Shown piece by piece: positions 1 through 11,816 of a stretch of DNA of 64,000 nt. Position 1 is the stretch's first letter, and each line of letters starts with the position of its first letter. The notes beneath the pieces were generated by a model that saw only the letters and a program-made list of their open reading frames with translations, was not told where the DNA came from and did not search any database. The stretch lies in the NCBI GenBank assembly GCA_021018815.1, contig JAITYX010000161.1, positions 186,001 to 250,000 of the forward strand, read 5' to 3'. This stretch comes from Talinum fruticosum. Its lineage: Eukaryota; Streptophyta; Magnoliopsida; Caryophyllales; Talinaceae. A program made the position numbers and the translations under genes.

Positions 1-900
1 CACTTGTCTTCCTTAACGAGGCTAAGGGACGGAAGATTCAAATTCCCCTAGCCGAGCAAATGATATGTGCTTTGGCTGAGGCACTTCGAAAGCGGATGAC
101 TTCATCTAGGCATCAAAAATATGTTCCAAGGAAGAATAAGACGCTAAGAAGAAGGGAGAGGACGAGATCTTTAATCGGAAGAATGATAAGAAGCCCAAGG
201 GAAATGAAGTGGATCATCGCTTCAACACCGATCCAAGAAGCATCCTAGTGGAGAAAGCTTGCTCCTATGACCACTTCAGCTAAGGCGCAGACCTTTAGTA
301 AATATTGCGAGTCTCATGAGGAAACTGGGCATGACACCGTCGAATGCCATGCATTAAAGAAAGCGCCCGGGAAGCTTGCTGATAATGGTCAAATTGATTG
401 TTTCCTTAGGAGGGGTACTCGAAGAACATAGAGAGATTCCTCAAACCATGGGGAGAAGCACCATGACGAAGAGGACTCCAACAAGGTCATGACAACTATC
501 ATTGGTGGCTTCGAGGGAGGATTGACTCCATCTTCCTGGAAATCGCATCTCCGATGTGCTCGAACAGATCTTGATAACTGGTCAACCTTCACCCTTAAAG
601 GTACCAACCATGGCCTTTGGAGAGCAATACTTTGAAGGAATGGTCACACCCCATGATTGTCCCTTGGTTGTGAAGCTGAAGATCTCGGACGCCATAGTCC
701 GGAGGATCCTCGTGGATACAAGAAATTCAATGGACATTGTTACCATCGAGTGTTTGAATAAGTTGAAGTATTCTGCCCAAGACCCCAATCCTCTCATCAA
801 TCCCATCCTTAGATTTAGGGGACAAATAGTTCATCCCATAGGCATGATACGCCTACCTTTTCGAATTGGGGAAAAAGCCATAGGTAGAAAGATTGTAGTA
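1..900 (+). pseudogene. Ty3/Gypsy gag C-terminus and protease, first piece of the ground-layer element
   Basis: Plus-strand remnant of a plant Ty3/Gypsy polyprotein, entering from outside the window. A degenerate zinc-knuckle-like stretch (CESHEETGHDTVECH) lies near 305-350. The open stretch from 556 to the end reads as a retropepsin-type protease; the expected D-T/S-G active site appears as DTRNS near 712-726, so the catalytic glycine is lost. Stops and frame changes interrupt the part before 556. Coding stops at 900, where copia-A begins, and resumes at 21666 with the next protease residues (AYNIIIGHPTLNK) in the same frame if the insert and one TAGTA copy are ignored. The gag pattern and the later pol motifs suggest the Tat-type branch of plant Gypsy elements; the lineage is an inference. 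Confidence 0.8.
896..900. repeat. Left target-site duplication of copia-A (TAGTA)
   Basis: Five bases TAGTA directly before the TG that starts copia-A. The identical word follows the terminal CA at 21660. Five base pairs is the normal duplication length for Copia integrase. Confidence 0.9.
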
Positions 901-1389
901 TGAACGTTTGCTCTTAGAGAGTCTAAGCCACCCTAGATGGGGGTGAATAGGGTGATGAAGAAAATTAAACAATTTTTGCACCAATACAAGCTAAAAGTCG
1001 ATTCTGAGTCTAGAATGGACTCGGAACAGGAACAACATAGATATCCGTGGAAACCCTCCCGAGGCGAAAGCCACGGACGGTGTTAATCCTAACATGAAGT
1101 TAAATCCACTATTTTGAATCCACATATAAAGGATCGACTCAACCAGAATTGCTCCCTTAAACAATTCCTTATAATGTTTTCCTAGACTCGAAGTTTCCTT
1201 ATATGATCTAGTACTTCCTAACTAAGGTAACCTTTAGAATCGGGGACAACTTAGCTAAGTAAACCCTTACAACTCAGTCAAGGGACCGTACTTAAAAAGT
1301 AAGAAAAGAATGTGACTAATTATAAGACTTTCTTTACAACTCGGAAAATATTAAATACAAATTTGGAGTTGTAAATAGAAGATTGAGTA
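901..1389 (-). repeat. Left LTR of copia-A, outer part
   Basis: Aligns by eye with the start of the right LTR at 20214 (shared words such as CACCAATACAAGCTAAAAGT and TTACAAGACTTTCTTTACAA). It stops at GATTGAGTA (1381-1389), where copia-B inserted, and continues after 13345. Confidence 0.88.
1385..1389. repeat. Left target-site duplication of copia-B (GAGTA)
   Basis: GAGTA directly before the TG of copia-B. The same word follows the copia-B right LTR at 13346-13350, and a further copy is at 2919-2923. Confidence 0.85.
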
Positions 1390-2918
1390 TGAAGGTTTGC
1401 TCTTGGAGAGACTTAGTCACCTTAGAGGGGGTCAATAGGGTGATGAGGAAATTTGAACAATAAATGGAAGATTAAAGTTTAAAACAAACTTTAAGATTTT
1501 CCGAGTCTAGATTGAACTCGGAAAAAGTATGAACTCGGAATTTATGTGGTAACCCTCCCGGGTAGAAAACCACGACCATTGCTAATCCAAGCACCAAGTC
1601 AAATCCACTATTCTGGATCCATAAAATACGAGTAGAAAGAATCAACCAGAATTACTCCCTTAGACAATTCCTTACAAAGTTTTCCTAGACTCGAAGTTCC
1701 CTTATCCGATCTAGTACTTCCTAACCGAGGTAACCTTTACAGCTAGAGACAACCGAGCTAAGTTAACCATTACAGCTCAGTCAAGGGACCTTACTCGGAA
1801 AGTAAGAAAGAGAATTTGTAACTAATTACAAGACTTTACAACTCGGAAAGATGTTAAGTACAGAGTTGGAGTTGTAAATGGAAGATTGAATATGAATACA
1901 GCGACTTTTGCTTAAGTATGTGTATTGACAATGATTTTAGCAATCTTGAAGTCTTGAGAGTTGGATTCTATTTATAGATGACCAAGCGATTAGCGGTTGT
2001 GACTAGCTTCGATTAGAAGTCCTCTATAACCGTTGTAACGGTTGTTACGAGTGGCTCGAAAAGATTCATTAAACTACGAACATTGTGCAATGGCTCTTGA
2101 CACCTTAGGATGTCCCAATCCACTCGTGGTGTCCGAAAAGTAAGGTGGAAACCACCATTGAGCTTAGTGTTGAAGATTTTCAGCTTTGGAAACAGACAAC
2201 CCTAACATAGTGTCTAGGCCTTGGTCGGACGTAGAAAAGCGTTGTTTCTCTGGTGATTGAAAGCTTGAAGCCGGTTACTTTTGTAATTCAAAAATAGGAC
2301 AACCTCATTTAAATAACCTACAAAAGAAAATTAATTTTAGTTCTCAAAGTATAAAATACTTTGGTCCAAGATTAGACACGAGATAGTAGTTTAATTAAGA
2401 TAATTAAGGGCATAATTATCTCAATCCCGGAAGAGCGGAATTTTCGAGTCTCATATCCATTATTACTTAAATTCTATCTGAGTCGGTTTAGAGAGAGATC
2501 AAGTTAGATAAAGAATATCGGAGTAAGAATACTTGATCTAGACAGATATAGTTCAAACAAAACAAGTCGACTTAAAGAGATGAATTAACACCGTAATTCA
2601 CTTGAACTTAGAATTTGATGTCGGACCTATGTTTAAACGTGTTAGAGCGAATGTTTAAACATACGATAAGCCTAAGTCTTGTCCGAGTGACTCGGAACTA
2701 CAAATGTGAAATGATGAGCAAGAGTCCGCCTTCGAGTCGAGTCAAAATCAAATGAAACCATATGTAATAGTTTTTATAATACTCGAAACGGTTCTATACC
2801 ACTCGGAAAAGTTTCCATAGCATTAGAATGACTTGTAATCAAAACTTACAAGAGATGAAGTTTATACCTAATTCCTTGATAGCACTCGGAATGTTATACA
2901 TACAAAGTCCGAGTCTTC
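1390..2918 (-). repeat. Complete LTR-B copy at the left end of copia-B
   Basis: Starts TGAAGGTTTGCTCTTGG and ends CGAGTCTTC followed by GAGTA. It is 1529 bp, the same length as the right LTR at 11817-13345, and parallel to it along its whole length. It is not followed by the polypurine tract, as a 3' LTR should be, but by LTR-A sequence, so it behaves like a solo LTR placed in front of the real left LTR. Confidence 0.88.
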
Positions 2919-3919
2919 GAGTAAGAATGAGAATAATTAGTTAAATAATAAATTCGGTTTGAGTAAGTTCCTAGTCTTGTGAAGTGGCTTCTATTTATAG
3001 CCAACCAGGCAGAGTGACTTGTTGATTCTTAGTTTTGGATAGAAGTCTTCACTAACCGTTGTAACGGCTTTTTTAGTCCTCGGAAAAAATCCGTTGTAAC
3101 GTTGTGCAACGGCTCTTGCCTCCTTAGGATGTCCCAATCCACTCGTGGTGTCTCGAAAAGTAAGGTGGAAACCACCATTGAGCTTAGTGTTGAAGATTTC
3201 TAATTTTGGAAACAAACAACCCCGACATAGTGTATAGGCCTTGGTCACAAGTAGAAAAGCCTTGTTTGCTTGGTGATTGACGACTTGAAGCCGGTTACTT
3301 TTGTAATTCAAAAGTAGGATAACCTCATTTACATAACCTACAAAAGCAAATCAATTTTGGTTCTCAAAGTATAAAATACTTTGGTCTAAGATTAGACACG
3401 GATAATAGTTTAATTATGATAATTAAGTGCATAATTATCCGAGTCCTGGAAGAGTGGAATTTTCCGAGTCTAATATCCATTATTACTCAAATTCCATCCG
3501 AGTCGATCTAGAGAGAGATCAAGTTAGATAAAGAATATCAAAGTAAGAATACTTGATCTAGACAAATATAGTTCAAACAAAACAAGTCGACTTAAAGAGA
3601 TGAATTAACAACGTAATTCACTTGAATATAGAATATAAAGTCGGACCTAAGTTTAAACGTGTTAGAGCGAATGTTTGAACATACGATAAGTCCGAGTGTT
3701 GCCTGAGTGACTTAGAACTACACATGTGAAATGATGAGCAAGAGTATGCCTTTTGAGTCGATCGAATCAAATGAAAACATATGTAATAGTTTACGCAATA
3801 CTCAAAAATGTTTCTATAACACTTAGAATGACTTGTAATCAAAACTTACAAGAGATGAAGTTTACACCTGATTCCTTGATAGCACTCGGAATGTTATACA
3901 TGCAAAGTCCGAGTCTTCA
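2919..3919 (-). repeat. Hybrid LTR: LTR-A segment joined to the distal half of LTR-B
   Basis: From 2919 to about 3090 the sequence matches LTR-A just to the right of the copia-B insertion point (compare 13346-13520: GAGTAAGAATGAGAATAATT in both). From about 3090 it switches to LTR-B (GGATGTCCCAATCCACTCG, as at 2109 and 12542) and ends with CA at 3919, next to the polypurine tract. The switch lies in a segment that the two LTR families share (GGCTCTTG near 3110). This looks like recombination between related LTRs. Confidence 0.8.
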
Positions 3920-3936
3920 ATCTCTCCCTTTTGATG
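3920..3936 (-). promoter_or_regulatory. Polypurine tract of copia-B
   Basis: On the minus strand this reads as a purine-rich run (CATCAAAAGGGAGAGAT) next to the LTR end, the usual position for the plus-strand primer of reverse transcription. Equivalent tracts adjoin the LTRs at 14327, 37183 and 61291. Confidence 0.75.
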
Positions 3937-4619
3937 AAAGGCATTCCTTACTCGAGATAGAAACTTTGTTAGTGTTATAGCCACTGAGTTTTCATTCTTT
4001 CTTAGAGAATATGTCGAGTATAGAGATAGAATCGTATAAAATATCTTATCGGAGTAATTAAACTTAGATTGCATCGAGCTAAAAGCTGAAATATCACATA
4101 GAAATGAAGTGAATAGAGCTTAGAGTATTGCTTATATCGGAGCAAAAGAAAAATAAAAAATAACCGAGTTGATAGATCGGAAGCAAGAAAAAAATATTTA
4201 ACTGAGTTGATATATTAGGGAAAGATGAACTCGTAAAGGAAATTGAAACTCGAGAAAACAATTACACTTCAATATAACTAAGCACCAAATAGAAACTTCA
4301 TTAATATTGACATAGAAAGAAAATGTACACAAAAGGGTGAGAGAAAACTCCCCTAAACAAGACAACAAATTTCTAACTATTCTCCCCTTGCCTTTCAACA
4401 AAAACAAAAGCGGAAGAATGTATCAAGAAGATACAATTTGTTTGTCCTGGAAAAAAAACAAAAAATATAAAAGAGAGAAAAGATTTTAAGAAGGTGGGGA
4501 GGGAGCGAGTTTGAGTCGAGGTGGATGGACGAGTAGTGCGCCTTCGTTGGTAAGAGCGGGATGATGTTATAGATCGAGGCGGGGCAGCACTGGGATCTCC
4601 GGGATGAGCTCGGCTTTGA
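3937..4619. other. Noncoding 3' region of copia-B
   Basis: Lies between the polypurine tract and the end of the extra ORF. It is A/T-rich with many stops in all frames. I see no gene; parallel sequence is present in copia-D near 37200-37700. Confidence 0.6.
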
Positions 4620-6101
4620 GTGGCTGACCCGAACTAAGTCATCCAAAGATTCATCCTCTTGGAACTCGACCGAGGGAGGTGCTTGCTCGGTCCGGACAGT
4701 GCTGGCGACCGACCTTTGTCGGCAGGGTCTTCTCCTTCTTCTTCCTTGAGCCGATCGGTTCAGGCTGGAGGGCTCGAGCACCTTGTCCCTCTATCGCTTC
4801 TGCTCCTTCTTTTTCCTTCTCTTCTTCTTCCTTCTCCCCTTCCTTATTCTCCTTAGAGGAAGCTGCCTCGATCGCAGTCTTTTCTTCTTCATCTTCTTCC
4901 TCCTCAAAGGGGATTTGGTTGGGCTCGAGGACTCCTCGGATGTATCCGAGTTGCCCGGTCCCGAGCAGCCTTTGAGCGCCTTTCTTGGAGGAGCTCAAGC
5001 ATCTCCTTCGCTTCTTGACGAGTGCCTTCATCTCAAGAAGTACATCTTGTTGCTCTACGATTTGGGACTGAGTAGTCTTTTGATTGATGGTCATTGACTG
5101 TAGGACAATCTTGAATGACCGGAGGGTGTCCTTAAGTTCGGTGGACACGAGAGGAGATCTTGTCCATGATTGCGGTGGACAAGGCGGAAGAAAGGACCCG
5201 AGAAACACCTAAAGTGGAAGCACCACCAGGTGGAGGAGGTAGAGAGAGAGGAGCTTGAGTCCGAGTCCAAGGCGAAGACGGTGGCCTTAGTTCCGAGTCG
5301 TGGAGCTAGACACCCAGTTGGGTTTATTGGTATCTATACCCAAGGAGTTCTTTTTCGCTAACAACAATAGCAGACCTTAGAAACTGCGTTAGGATCCGAG
5401 GGAGGGGAACTTTGAATTGTTTGAAAATAAAAGTGAGAAGAGCCCTAAAAGGAAGAGGGGTGGTTTTCTTAGTCCGAGCTGGCACAGCGGCCATCCGCTC
5501 GATTATGGCTGGAAAGAGGTCTACTTCCTAGCCCTCGAGAATGTCAAAACAGACTTTGAGATGCTTGGACTTGGGATTTTCTTTGCTCGAATGCTCGAGA
5601 GAAGAAGGTTCTCATCAGTAGGAAACATAGAAGACGGGCTTCGACTTTAGTTAAGTCACCGAGAAGTTTTTGCGTGACTCGGGAAATTCTTTTGCGTACT
5701 TCTCAAAGAATTCATCAAGCAACCTCGTTGAAAGGTATAGGGTTGCTGTTGAGGAAAAGAGAAGATACTTTGAAAAGACGGTGGAGGAAAGAGACATTGA
5801 CGCGAATAACAACATCTTGAACTCCGGAGGTGAGGATACCCTCGGAGCTAGACGAGGTTTGAGTAGAACTCGAAATGAGTTACGGGTAGATGAACTCGTT
5901 GAAAAACAGGAAATTGTAAACCCCTGTTGTTTTGATATTATTCAACCACGAAAACTTGGTGGTTGGGAAGAATTTGTCATCCAACGTTAGGTGTTAGGCG
6001 ACAATGATTTTAGAGGGGTTGGAAAGACCCTCTTGGGTTTTTGTGCGAGTTTTCTTGGTTGTAGAACCAAGAAAGTCCAGGTGGGAATCTCTTTTCGGCA
6101 T
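4620..6101 (-). pseudogene. Extra 3' ORF of copia-B (putative plant transposon protein)
   Basis: A minus-strand ORF between pol and the 3' LTR, absent from the simplest Copia elements. It starts MPKR near 6101; the other copies start with a similar M-x-K. Order: N-terminal domain with a conserved block around 5450-5620 (FDILEG, EVDLFP and LPFRALFTFIF), a proline-rich linker, a helical stretch around 5020-5130 that could form a coiled coil, and a very acidic Glu/Lys tail around 4740-4920. The block resembles the 'putative plant transposon protein' domain (PF20167-type) that often accompanies plant retroelements. I see no signal peptide or membrane segment, so an envelope role is not supported. 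Several stops and frame changes break it. Function unknown. Confidence 0.65.
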
Positions 6102-6784
6102 GTTTTAGTGTAAAAAGAGAGAAGATGAACTTTGAGAGAGAGAGAGAGAGTGGAGAAGATAGCTCGAAGAAAGAGAGCGAGTAGAAAATGAAAAGAAAAA
6201 TAAAAGAGTAGAGAGAGAGAGAGCTAAGAGCAATCGGTGCTTACTTGAGATTTCTTTCATTTAGCTTGAGAGAGACGGTTCGTTCTTTGAAAATAGTGAA
6301 CTTGCTTGAGATGTAGTAAGCGAGAGAGAGAGAGTATGTAGAGAGTAAAGTAGCAAAATAAAGGAAAAAGGATGCTATTTATAGAGAAAGAATTTTCCTT
6401 AAGTGTTCGTTACGACTCAACTCTCCAACGGTCGCCTCGGACCGGTGTGACTATTCTGCTCTCCAACAGTTAGAATTCCGGTGATTATCCGCCAACGGCT
6501 AGTTCTCTAATTGATGCATGAGAGAGAGAGAGAGAAAAAAGAGTGATTTTACAAGAAATCTTTAAAATTCTCCACTAATTTAGAGATGATTTCGAAGTTT
6601 GATGTCCTTTTTCTCAAAATGCGAGTCCGAGTCATTAAAGTTTCGAGTGATCGAGAAACCGCAAACAAGCAATAACTTATAGCTTAGTGTCACTGGCTCA
6701 ACTGAACTAATTGTTATTAATGCATAAAAATGAAACATTTAACACATAATCATGCAAAGTAATTCCACTCGGAAAAGCACATAA
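6102..6784 (-). other. Leader between pol and the 3' ORF, with (GA)n runs
   Basis: Noncoding stretch between the pol stop and the 3' ORF. On the plus strand it carries several GA microsatellites (about 6141-6157, 6217-6226, 6322-6331 and 6518-6534), which read as a CT-rich leader on the coding strand. It also contains GTTGGAGA/CAACGG-type words like those in the LTRs. Confidence 0.6.
6375..6384 (-). promoter_or_regulatory. Candidate internal TATA box before the 3' ORF of copia-B
   Basis: Reads CTATAAATAG on the minus strand, about 275 nt before the ATG at 6101. The same box stands at 16534 (A), 39418 (D) and 59128 (C), and the LTR promoters use the same word (for example 12410-12419). Confidence 0.6.
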
Positions 6785-9700
6785 TTATGCATTAATCATA
6801 CCAAGCTCATTCCTAATAAAGCAAAACTAATCCTCACTAAGTGGCTTAGTAAAGATATCAACTAATTGAAGTTTGGTAGGATTGAAATCAATTTCAATAT
6901 CACCTTTCTCGGAATGGTCTCTTAGAAAATGATATCCGACCTCAATATGCTTTGTCTTTAAGTGCTTGAACTCGGATTCTTAGTGATGCTGATTACACTT
7001 TGATTGTCACACTTGATTGGAATTGATTTGAATGTAAGTCTAAGATCTCTCAAGTGTTCTTTTATCCATAAAATCTGAGCACAACATACTCCAGCTGTAA
7101 TGTATTCAGCTTCAGTAGTTGATAGAGCTATTGAGTTACTGTTTTTGAGTGCCAAGAATAAGGGATTGACCTAGAAACCGGCAAGCTCCTGAGGTGCTCT
7201 TTCTATCAACTTTGTATCCACTATAGTCAGCATCTAAGTATCCAGTGAGGGTCGAGTCCGAGTCTCGAGAGTACCATAGACCTAGATTCCGAGTCCCTGC
7301 AAGATATCTAAAAATTTTCTTCACCGCAATGAGATGTGATTTCTTTGGATTAGCTTGAAATCTTACACACGAGACATACACTAAACATTATGTCTGGCCT
7401 ACTAGAAGTAAGATATAGCAAAGATCCAATCATACCTCGATAGGGTTTCGATCTACTTGCTTTACCTTTTCGTTTTAGTCCAGTTTTATGCTGCTTGCTC
7501 ATAGGTGTTGCTTGCATGCTTTGCATCTTGAAGTTTGTACTTCTTTAGCAGCTCCTTGGTCTACTTCTTTTGATGGACATAGATACCATCTTTGTCTTGC
7601 TTGATTTTAGGCCAAGGAAGAAATAAAGCTCTCCCATCATGCTGATTTGAAATTTACTGTCTCATTAACTCGGAAAAATCTCGACATAGAATTTCATTAG
7701 TAGCTCTAAAGATTATATCATCAACATAGATATGAGCAATAAGAAAGTCTTTCCCCTTGGTTTTTACAAAAACCGTCTTGTCAATCTGACCTCTTTTAAA
7801 ATCATTTTCAACCAAGAAATTGCTTAGTCTTTCATCCAAGCTCGGGAGCTTGTTTAAGACCATAAAGAGCTTTTTGCAACTTGAAGACATGATTTGAAAA
7901 TTCTTAGTTTTCAAATCCAGGGGTTGCTCAACATAGACTTCCTCTTCAATGAAACCATTAAGGAAAGTACATTTAACATCCATTTGATACAGTTTGATAT
8001 TCATGCTTGATGCAAATGTCAATAAGATTCTAATAGCTTCAATTCTAGCAACAGGTGCAAAGGTTTCCCCACAATCAATCCCTTCTTCTTGATTGTAACC
8101 TTAAGCCACAAGTCTAGCCTTATTTCGACTACCAACCCACCTTCATCCAGTTTGTTCTTGAAAACCCATTTGGTTCCTATGACTGGGTGGTCGGAAGGTC
8201 GTTTGGTCGAGTCCGGACTTCGTTTCTTTCAAATTGATTGAGTTCCTCTTGCATGGCCTCTACCCATTCAGGTTCATTTATGGCCTCTAGTGCATTTTTG
8301 GGTTCGAGTTAATGAAATGAATGTAGTGAATGCACATAGATTTTGTAGAGAGGAATGAGTTCTTACCCCACTGTTGATATTAGACAAGATGTTTACGAGT
8401 GGGTGGCTTGAAGCGTATTTGAATGCTCTACCTGTTCATTAATTCACCAGATTTATACGTTGAATTGGTTGATCTTCGAAGTCTATTCCGATTGAGCTTG
8501 CTCATCCGATTGGCCTTCAACATTCCGAGTTGGCTCTTGAGTTGTCTCATTCCGAGTCATGTTGTTACGAGTCACTTCGTTACGAGTGACTTTTCCTTGA
8601 CTCTTTACGAGCTTATCTTCGATAAGATCATAATCTCGACCGAGCTTCGGATCCGAGAAGGTTAACTCACTTGGTTTTCCTTGATCAATCTCATCAAAAA
8701 TAACATGGATGCTTTCTTCCACTTTGTTAGTCCTTTTATTGAAAATGCAATATGCTTTGCTATGAGATGAATAACCAAGAAAAATACCTTCATCTCGATC
8801 GAGCATCAAACTTGGTCAGGTGATCCTTACCATTGTTATGAACATAATACTTACATCCAAAGGGTTTGAAGTAGGAAATGTTGGGTTTCTTCCCTTTGTA
8901 GAGCTCGTAAGGAGTTTTCTTCGAGACGGGTCTAATGAAGCATCTATTCAATGTGTAGTTTCGTTGTGTTGATTGCCTCGACCTAGAAATAGTAAGGTAG
9001 ATCATATTCAATCATCATTGTCCTTCCTATTTCTTTAAGAGTTCGATTCTCTCTCCACTACTTCATTTTGTTGAGGAGTTCTTGGTGCTGAGAAGTTATG
9101 GGAGATACCATTCTTATCACGGAACTCTGCAAAGTCCGAGTAGTTGATCTCCCTTCCATAGTCGGTTTGAATTCTTTTGATCCGAGTCCGAGACTCAACT
9201 TGAATTTTCCTACGAGCTTGCTGAACTCTTTGAAAGCTTCATTTTTGTGCTTAAGAAAACAAACCCGGGTAAATCATGAGTAGTCATCAACAATCACAAG
9301 TACATATGATTTACCTCCGAGGCTTTTGACAGGGATTTTACCACATAAATCCATATGCAACATTTCAAGCACTTTAGATGTGGAAATAGTTTTGAGAGAT
9401 TCGAAATATGATTTGACTTGTTTCCCTTTTGTGCATGCTTCACAAATTTTATCTTTCTTAAATGCACAATTAGGCAATCCTTTTACTAAACCATGAGATG
9501 CAAGCTTCTTAATGGTGTGCATGCTAACATGACCTAGTCTATGATACCATGTCCATGAATCATCATATAGAGATGCTTTTAAACAAGATAAATTCGACTC
9601 GGGTCGAGAGAGGAATAGTGTAGGTATTACCCGATCTCTTACCCGAGAGCTTAATCTCCTTGGTAATTTCATCGAAATATATCAGTTGGTATGAGTGAAA

Positions 9701-10030
9701 CTTACCTCTTGACCTTTGTCACACAATTAAAAGATGCTAAGTAGATTGTACTTCAATCCCTTGACAAGGTAGACAGGATCGACCGCATTGTCTCCTTTTC
9801 CAATCTTGCCTATAACAATTATCTTGCCTCTGCTGTCATCTCCAAATGTGACTTTGCCTCCCTTGTAATCCTCTAACTTATAAAAGAGTCTTGAGTTTCC
9901 TGACATATGGCGTGAGCATCCACCGTCCAGGTATCAATTCCCTTTTGTTCTTTTCGAGCCATGTGCAAGTTAGAAACAAACTAACCTTTCTCACTTCCTC
10001 TTACGAACCCAAGTAACTCCCTTTACTCTG
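6785..10030 (-). pseudogene. pol: Copia-B pol: protease, integrase, reverse transcriptase, RNase H
   Basis: Domains in coding order. Protease active site near 9912-9935 reads as W-Y-L-D-G-G-C-S-R-H-M, with Gly where Ser is usual. Integrase zinc finger 9470-9560 keeps its H-H-C-C (HRLGH, CEAC), and the core begins with HMDLCG near 9330-9350. Integrase continues to about 8480. Reverse transcriptase spans about 8270-7500 and keeps IYVDD at 7709-7725. RNase H at 6958-7381 keeps DADY and STTEAEY. Pol ends GMINA-stop at 6785. The order IN before RT is diagnostic for Copia. Stops and shifts at several places make it non-functional as written. One transcript from the right LTR would cover gag and pol. 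Confidence 0.88.
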
Positions 10031-11789
10031 GTTCTTTTCTAAGGACGAAGACTCTTGGGAACCCATATTTGAATAACTTTGGGTTTGGTCCGATTCTGGG
10101 TCTTTCTTTTAGAAAACCGAGTTTGTGTCTCTTTCTTTTGAAAATCTTTTCTTTTATAAACTGGTGGAGAAGGTTTTCTCCTGTAAGCTAGTCCGGGCTC
10201 GAGTCCTCTTTTCATTCTTTTGAATGGGACCATGCTCAGCCTTTCCGAACTTCATAGTTCCGGAATCATTTTGAAAAGCTCCGAGTAGGAATTAGATTCC
10301 TCCTTCTTGTTAAAACCAAGTCCTTCTTTTCCGAAGGAGACACATTGAGACCCTAAAAGCATGTCAAGGTTTTTCGGACCTTGAGTAAACTTTAGAACAA
10401 GTTCTTGAGACTCATTGAGCTTTTCCTTTAGATGCTCATTTTCTCTTCTGAGTGACTCGGACTCAGCCTCATTAAATTGAGCATTAGTCTTGAGTTCTCT
10501 TAGAGTAAGTCTCAGCTTTTCTAATTCATTTTTGAAAGAAATGCTCTCGGAAGTGATAGACTCAAGTTGTTCTTTAAACTGAGAAGAATCGAATTGGACT
10601 TCTCTTCCAAAGTATAAATATATTTAGCTAAATCAACTTTAGAAAACTTGAGGAAATATTCAATTACCTCTTGAGGATTCGTTTCCTCATTGTCCGAGTG
10701 ATCCGAGTCCGACTCGGATTCAACTTCGAGTCCGATAGTGCGGACACTTTGAGTCATCCGAGTCTTCATCTTCTTCGATGAATCTTCATCACTCCATGTG
10801 GCCATCATAGCCTTCTTCTTCTTTCTCGTCCCTCTTTCACCTTAGACAGTCTTTGACTATGTGTTCTTTATCGCCACATTCAAAACAACCAGAGTTCTTA
10901 GTTAAAGATAACTTTGAAGGGGAAGAGTGTTTACCTTTTCTAACCTTCTTATCTTTCTTGTAGAACTCTTCTCTTGGCCTTTTGTCCCATCTTTTGTGCT
11001 TCATCATTCTTTTGAAGCCTCCGGCGAGAAGTGCCATGGGATCTTCCTTTGAGTCCGATGAACTCAAATTTTCTTCTCTCGCTTTCGAGGCCTTCACTGC
11101 AATATTGATTTTAGTGTCGACCTCGGCGTCCTCTTCTTTCGAGATGGATCACATGGGTGAGTAACTTCCCAATGAGTTCGTCTAGCTTTAATAGAGAAAG
11201 GTTCTAAGCTTCCTCGATGGCTGTCACCTTGGGACCCCATCTTCTCTTGGGTAGACTTCGAGTATCTTTATGCACATTTCCTCATGGGAGATCTTTACGC
11301 CCGGAGATTTGAGATTGTTAGTAATCTTAGTGAAGCGAATGAATATCTCAGTGATGTTTTCTTCGGCTCCATCTTGAATAGCTCATTCTTGTGAAGATAT
11401 TAGCTTATCTTCACTTGTTCGACTTGGCTTGTGCCTTCATATGTGTTAACAAGAGTGTCCCACACTTCTTTGGCTATATCACAAGCCGACATTCCGTTGT
11501 ATTCTTCCGAGCTGATGGCGAACATCGAATGTTCATCGCCTTGAAGTTCTTTCGAACTTTTCTCGCCTCTTCGATGGTGTACTCGAGCTTTGCTTTAGGC
11601 ACGAGTATTGTTTCCTCCGTCTTCATTGGAATGTAGTTGCTTTCTCATATGATGTTCCATACATCTTCATCGTGTCCGAGTAACAAGAATTCCATGAGCT
11701 TTTTCAGATGTAAGAAATTTGATCCTTTAAACTTTGGTGGTCTCGCTGGAAGATCTTCCTTCATCGAACTCTCCGTTATTCTAAGCCAT
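10031..11789 (-). pseudogene. gag: Copia-B gag
   Basis: Nucleocapsid/capsid polyprotein start. The ATG at 11787-11789 matches copia-D (44839) and copia-A (20155), but its third codon is TAG here. The GEFDEGRS block follows. A basic segment (KRMMKHKRWDKRPREEF) precedes one CCHC zinc knuckle, CFECGDKEHIVKDC, near 10846-10890. An acidic serine-rich segment with repeated Ser-Glu/Asp lies around 10680-10800, followed by a helical stretch. Later basic segments (10039-10233) lead into protease. Broken by stops and shifts. Confidence 0.82.
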
Positions 11790-11799
11790 TTGATCTTTA

Positions 11800-11816
11800 G
11801 ACCTTTGGATACCAAT
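11800..11816 (-). promoter_or_regulatory. Primer binding site of copia-B (tRNA-Met type)
   Basis: On the minus strand the LTR end TTCA is followed by ATTGGTATCC, the start of the site complementary to initiator tRNA-Met. The rest of the site (GAGCC) is lost compared with copia-D and copia-A. Confidence 0.75.

Noticed and set aside
4659..5097. Plus-strand hydrophobic ORFs (Leu/Ser/Phe-rich) resembling membrane proteins
   Set aside because: They are the complement of the Glu/Lys-rich acidic tail of the minus-strand 3' ORF; TTC/CTT repeats give artificial hydrophobic frames.
4620..6101. Envelope-like protein assignment for the extra 3' ORF
   Set aside because: No signal peptide, no transmembrane segment and no cleavage-like arrangement visible; position after pol alone is not enough.
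9098..9283. Plus-strand ORF as a separate gene
   Set aside because: Lies on the complement of clear integrase coding sequence of copia-B.
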